Shown piece by piece: positions 62,165-64,000 of a stretch of DNA of 64,000 nt. The first letter of the stretch is position 1, and every line of letters begins with the position of its first letter. This DNA comes from Hellea sp. (GTDB lineage: Bacteria > Pseudomonadota > Alphaproteobacteria > Caulobacterales > Maricaulaceae), in assembly GCA_020631215.1 (NCBI GenBank), contig JAHDHS010000001.1, forward strand, positions 1-64,000, given 5' to 3'. The position numbers and the translations under genes were made by a program. The notes under the pieces are model-generated. The model saw nothing but the letters and a program-made list of their open reading frames with translations, was not told where the DNA came from and made no database searches.

Positions 62165-63589
62165 ATGAAACGTTCACTTTTATCTCTTTTGGGTTCTGCG
62201 CTTGTCCTGGGGACAGCCGCACCGGCAGCCGAGGCGCAAATCTTTGACGCGCCGGCTCAGCGGGTTGTGCCAAGCTCTCAGTCACAGGTTCAGCTCTCTT
62301 ACTCCCCCGTTGTCAAGCAATCCGCGCCGGCTGTGGTCAATGTCTTTACGTCGCGTACAGTCAGAACGCGTTCGCGGCCCAGCTTTTTTGATGAAATGTT
62401 CGGTATGCGCCGCGCCCCGCAGGAACGCGTGCAAAACTCTCTGGGGTCCGGCGTTATTGTCAGAAGCAATGGCATCATTGTCACCAACGCCCATGTCGTC
62501 AAAGGCGCGGATGAGCTGAAGATCGTCCTCAATGACCGCCGCGAATTTGAAGCCGAAGTCATCGCGCAAGACGAAGAGACAGATCTCGCAATTCTGAAAA
62601 TCGACCCAAAGGGTGAGGCGCTGCAAAGTTTGCGGATCGGCAGTGAGACTGAACTTGAAATCGGAGATATCGTTTTGGCGATTGGCAATCCGTTCGGGGT
62701 CGGCCAGACGGTGACGAGCGGCATCATCTCGGCGCTGGGCCGTACCAATGTGACGGATGTATCCAGTTTTATCCAAACCGATGCGGCGGTGAACCCGGGC
62801 AATTCCGGCGGAGCACTCGTCAATTTAAATGGCGAATTGATCGGCGTGAATACTGCGATCTTTTCCCGCTCCGGCGGGTCAAACGGTATCGGTTTTGCGA
62901 TCCCGGCTGAACTGGTCTCCCGCGCGGTGGACAGCGCCTTATCCGAAGGCCGGATTGTCCGGCCATGGATCGGCGCGCGCACAAATGGCGTGGACGCCAC
63001 GATGGCTGCGGCACTTGGACTTGACCGTGCCAAAGGGGCGGTGATCAATGAAATTCTTCGCGGCGGCCCGGCCGATAAGGCAGGTCTGTCGAAAGGTGAT
63101 GTGATCCTGTCTGTCGGCGGGACGGATATCAATGATGATAGCGGGCTGCGGTTTAAGCTGGCGACTTTGAAACGCGGCGAGCGGACACGCGTGAAATATT
63201 TTCGCGGCGGGCAGGAGCGTATCAGCTCTGTACGCGTGGACACACCTCAGGAATCCCCGGCGCGTGATGAGCGGCAGATCGAAGGCTATCACCCGCTCGA
63301 CGGGGCGGTGCTGGTCAATATGAGTCCGGCTTTGGGCGAAGAGCTTGGTTTTGACCCCTATTTAACAGGCGTCATGGTTTTGAAGGTTCAGCGCGGCTCT
63401 GCGGCCAATTATAACCGTTTACGACCGGGTGACTTGATCACAGAAATAAATGGCACGGCGATCAGCTCGAGCCGCCAAGCCGAGGCCTTAATGGCCAGTC
63501 TAAGTGACACGGATAAATGGGACATCGAAGTGGACAGAAATGGCCGCATAGGTTTGCTGCCCATCCGATATCTACCTGCGGAGCGATAA
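62165..63589 (+). CDS. Do/DegP family periplasmic serine protease, second copy
   Basis: The 474-residue protein has a signal peptide, a trypsin domain with His in VTNAHVVKGA, Asp in EETDLAILKID and Ser in NPGNSGGALV, and two PDZ domains (about 275-365 and 390-470). The LA loop is short (FFDEMFGM), more like DegQ/DegS-type proteins. It follows the BlaR1-like gene by 86 bp and may have its own promoter. Placement beside a membrane-protease sensor suggests an envelope-stress link, which is inference. Confidence 0.92.
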   Translation: MKRSLLSLLGSALVLGTAAPAAEAQIFDAPAQRVVPSSQSQVQLSYSPVVKQSAPAVVNVFTSRTVRTRSRPSFFDEMFGMRRAPQERVQNSLGSGVIVRSNGIIVTNAHVVKGADELKIVLNDRREFEAEVIAQDEETDLAILKIDPKGEALQSLRIGSETELEIGDIVLAIGNPFGVGQTVTSGIISALGRTNVTDVSSFIQTDAAVNPGNSGGALVNLNGELIGVNTAIFSRSGGSNGIGFAIPAELVSRAVDSALSEGRIVRPWIGARTNGVDATMAAALGLDRAKGAVINEILRGGPADKAGLSKGDVILSVGGTDINDDSGLRFKLATLKRGERTRVKYFRGGQERISSVRVDTPQESPARDERQIEGYHPLDGAVLVNMSPALGEELGFDPYLTGVMVLKVQRGSAANYNRLRPGDLITEINGTAISSSRQAEALMASLSDTDKWDIEVDRNGRIGLLPIRYLPAER

Positions 63590-63675
63590 GCGCATAGGCG
63601 GATTAATTTCCGTTCATTTACTTTTCATGTTGCCTCTGCCAATAGCTATTCAAAGCTAGGCAATGGGAGGGCATC

Positions 63676-64000
63676 ATGGCTGAACGTAGAGTGGACGAAT
63701 ATCAACCGCTGAATTTTTATAAAAAGCACAGTATAGAAAAAACATCCGGATTTTCAAAATTTGAGGTGGACGGGGCGTATTATTTCTGCCGTTATATTGA
63801 CGGGAAAATCGGCCTGATCAGTCAAGCCTATGTCGGCGAATCCGGACGCGATAATGGCATTGAGTCTGTCACGAAAAATTCCAAGTTGAAAAAACGCTAC
63901 AGTTTCGAAGACCGCCCTTCGGGCAAATATGGATTTTCGCTTAAGGCGGGTAATCACCAAGAGATCGCGATCAGCCCTGACTTTACCAGCCGCAAACAAG
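63676..64000 (+). CDS. DUF1508 (YegP-like) protein, truncated by the window end
   Basis: An open frame starts at ATG 63676 after GGGAGG and runs off the window, giving at least 108 residues. FEVDGAYYFCRYIDGKIGLIS, shortened here to its ends, followed by GESGRDNGIESVTKNSKL, then KYGFSLKAGNHQEIAIS, matches the tandem YegP-type repeat, which in other proteins reads GxxIAxSxxYxSKxxxxNGIxSV. The role is unknown. The rest of the gene lies beyond base 64000. Confidence 0.78.
   Translation, partial: MAERRVDEYQPLNFYKKHSIEKTSGFSKFEVDGAYYFCRYIDGKIGLISQAYVGESGRDNGIESVTKNSKLKKRYSFEDRPSGKYGFSLKAGNHQEIAISPDFTSRKQ

Noticed and set aside
343-64000. CRISPR arrays, insertion sequences, toxin-antitoxin pairs or known defence genes.
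   Set aside because: I found no regularly spaced direct repeats, transposase or nuclease genes, and no recognisable defence domains.

Overview
The window looks like chromosomal DNA of an alphaproteobacterium of the Caulobacterales / Hyphomonadales type. The pointers are a Caulobacter-type phosphotransferase ChpT (33.8 kb), TonB-dependent receptors and TAT-exported molybdoenzymes, a proteobacterial alternative oxidase, a putative GnnA/GnnB pair for 2,3-diaminoglucose lipid A, and moderate-GC codon use. Almost every kilobase is coding. I see no transposase, integrase, prophage module or CRISPR array. Three intergenic regions stand apart from the rest.

Layout. 0-8 kb: a tRNA-Arg, a fused GDP-mannose pyrophosphorylase/AGE-type isomerase, a TraB/GumN lipoprotein, gnnB/gnnA, and a BtuB-like receptor behind a cobalamin riboswitch. 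8-14.9 kb: a DegP protease, succinate dehydrogenase sdhCDA without an adjacent sdhB, efp and suhB. 15-20 kb: a CelD-like acetyltransferase, aldehyde dehydrogenase, GMC oxidoreductase and alternative oxidase. 20-28.5 kb: a leftward RND efflux operon (outer-membrane factor, adaptor, pump) followed by an M13 peptidase, with a palindrome-rich promoter. 28.6-33.8 kb: prolyl oligopeptidase, dapF, a DUF4345 protein, a long non-coding region, then ynbE-ydbL. 33.8-36.8 kb: chpT with a receiver protein and a divergent CheR-like protein. 36.8-41 kb: pheS and pheT with an unknown membrane-anchored gene between them. 41-47.1 kb: a DCC protein, a saccharopine-dehydrogenase/DUF4166 protein, a methyltransferase, mtaB and ftsY. 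47.1-47.8 kb: a second long non-coding region. 47.8-55.3 kb: a TPR-like protein, an S24 repressor, two tandem ammonium transporters, a DUF952 protein, pyrD, and an ECF42-type sigma factor with its DGPF partner. 55.5-64 kb: an IorAB-type molybdoenzyme, an M23 peptidase, a BlaI/BlaR1-like pair with two operator dyads, a second DegP-type protease, and the start of a DUF1508 gene.

The most unusual signal is non-coding. The intergenic regions at 32.50-32.82 kb (+ strand) and 47.71-47.36 kb (- strand) align to each other over about 300 nt. They share a promoter-like block with identical spacing, helices that keep pairing while their bases change, and a nearly invariant 3' hairpin. A third, truncated copy of the 3' hairpin lies at bases 19-44. 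I read this as a multicopy structured RNA that I cannot assign to a known family. Two further observations concern the same regions: a perfect 28-bp inverted repeat follows the first full copy, and a cloverleaf-like palindromic element follows the second.

All functions are inferred from sequence reading alone. No database search, folding or covariation test was run.
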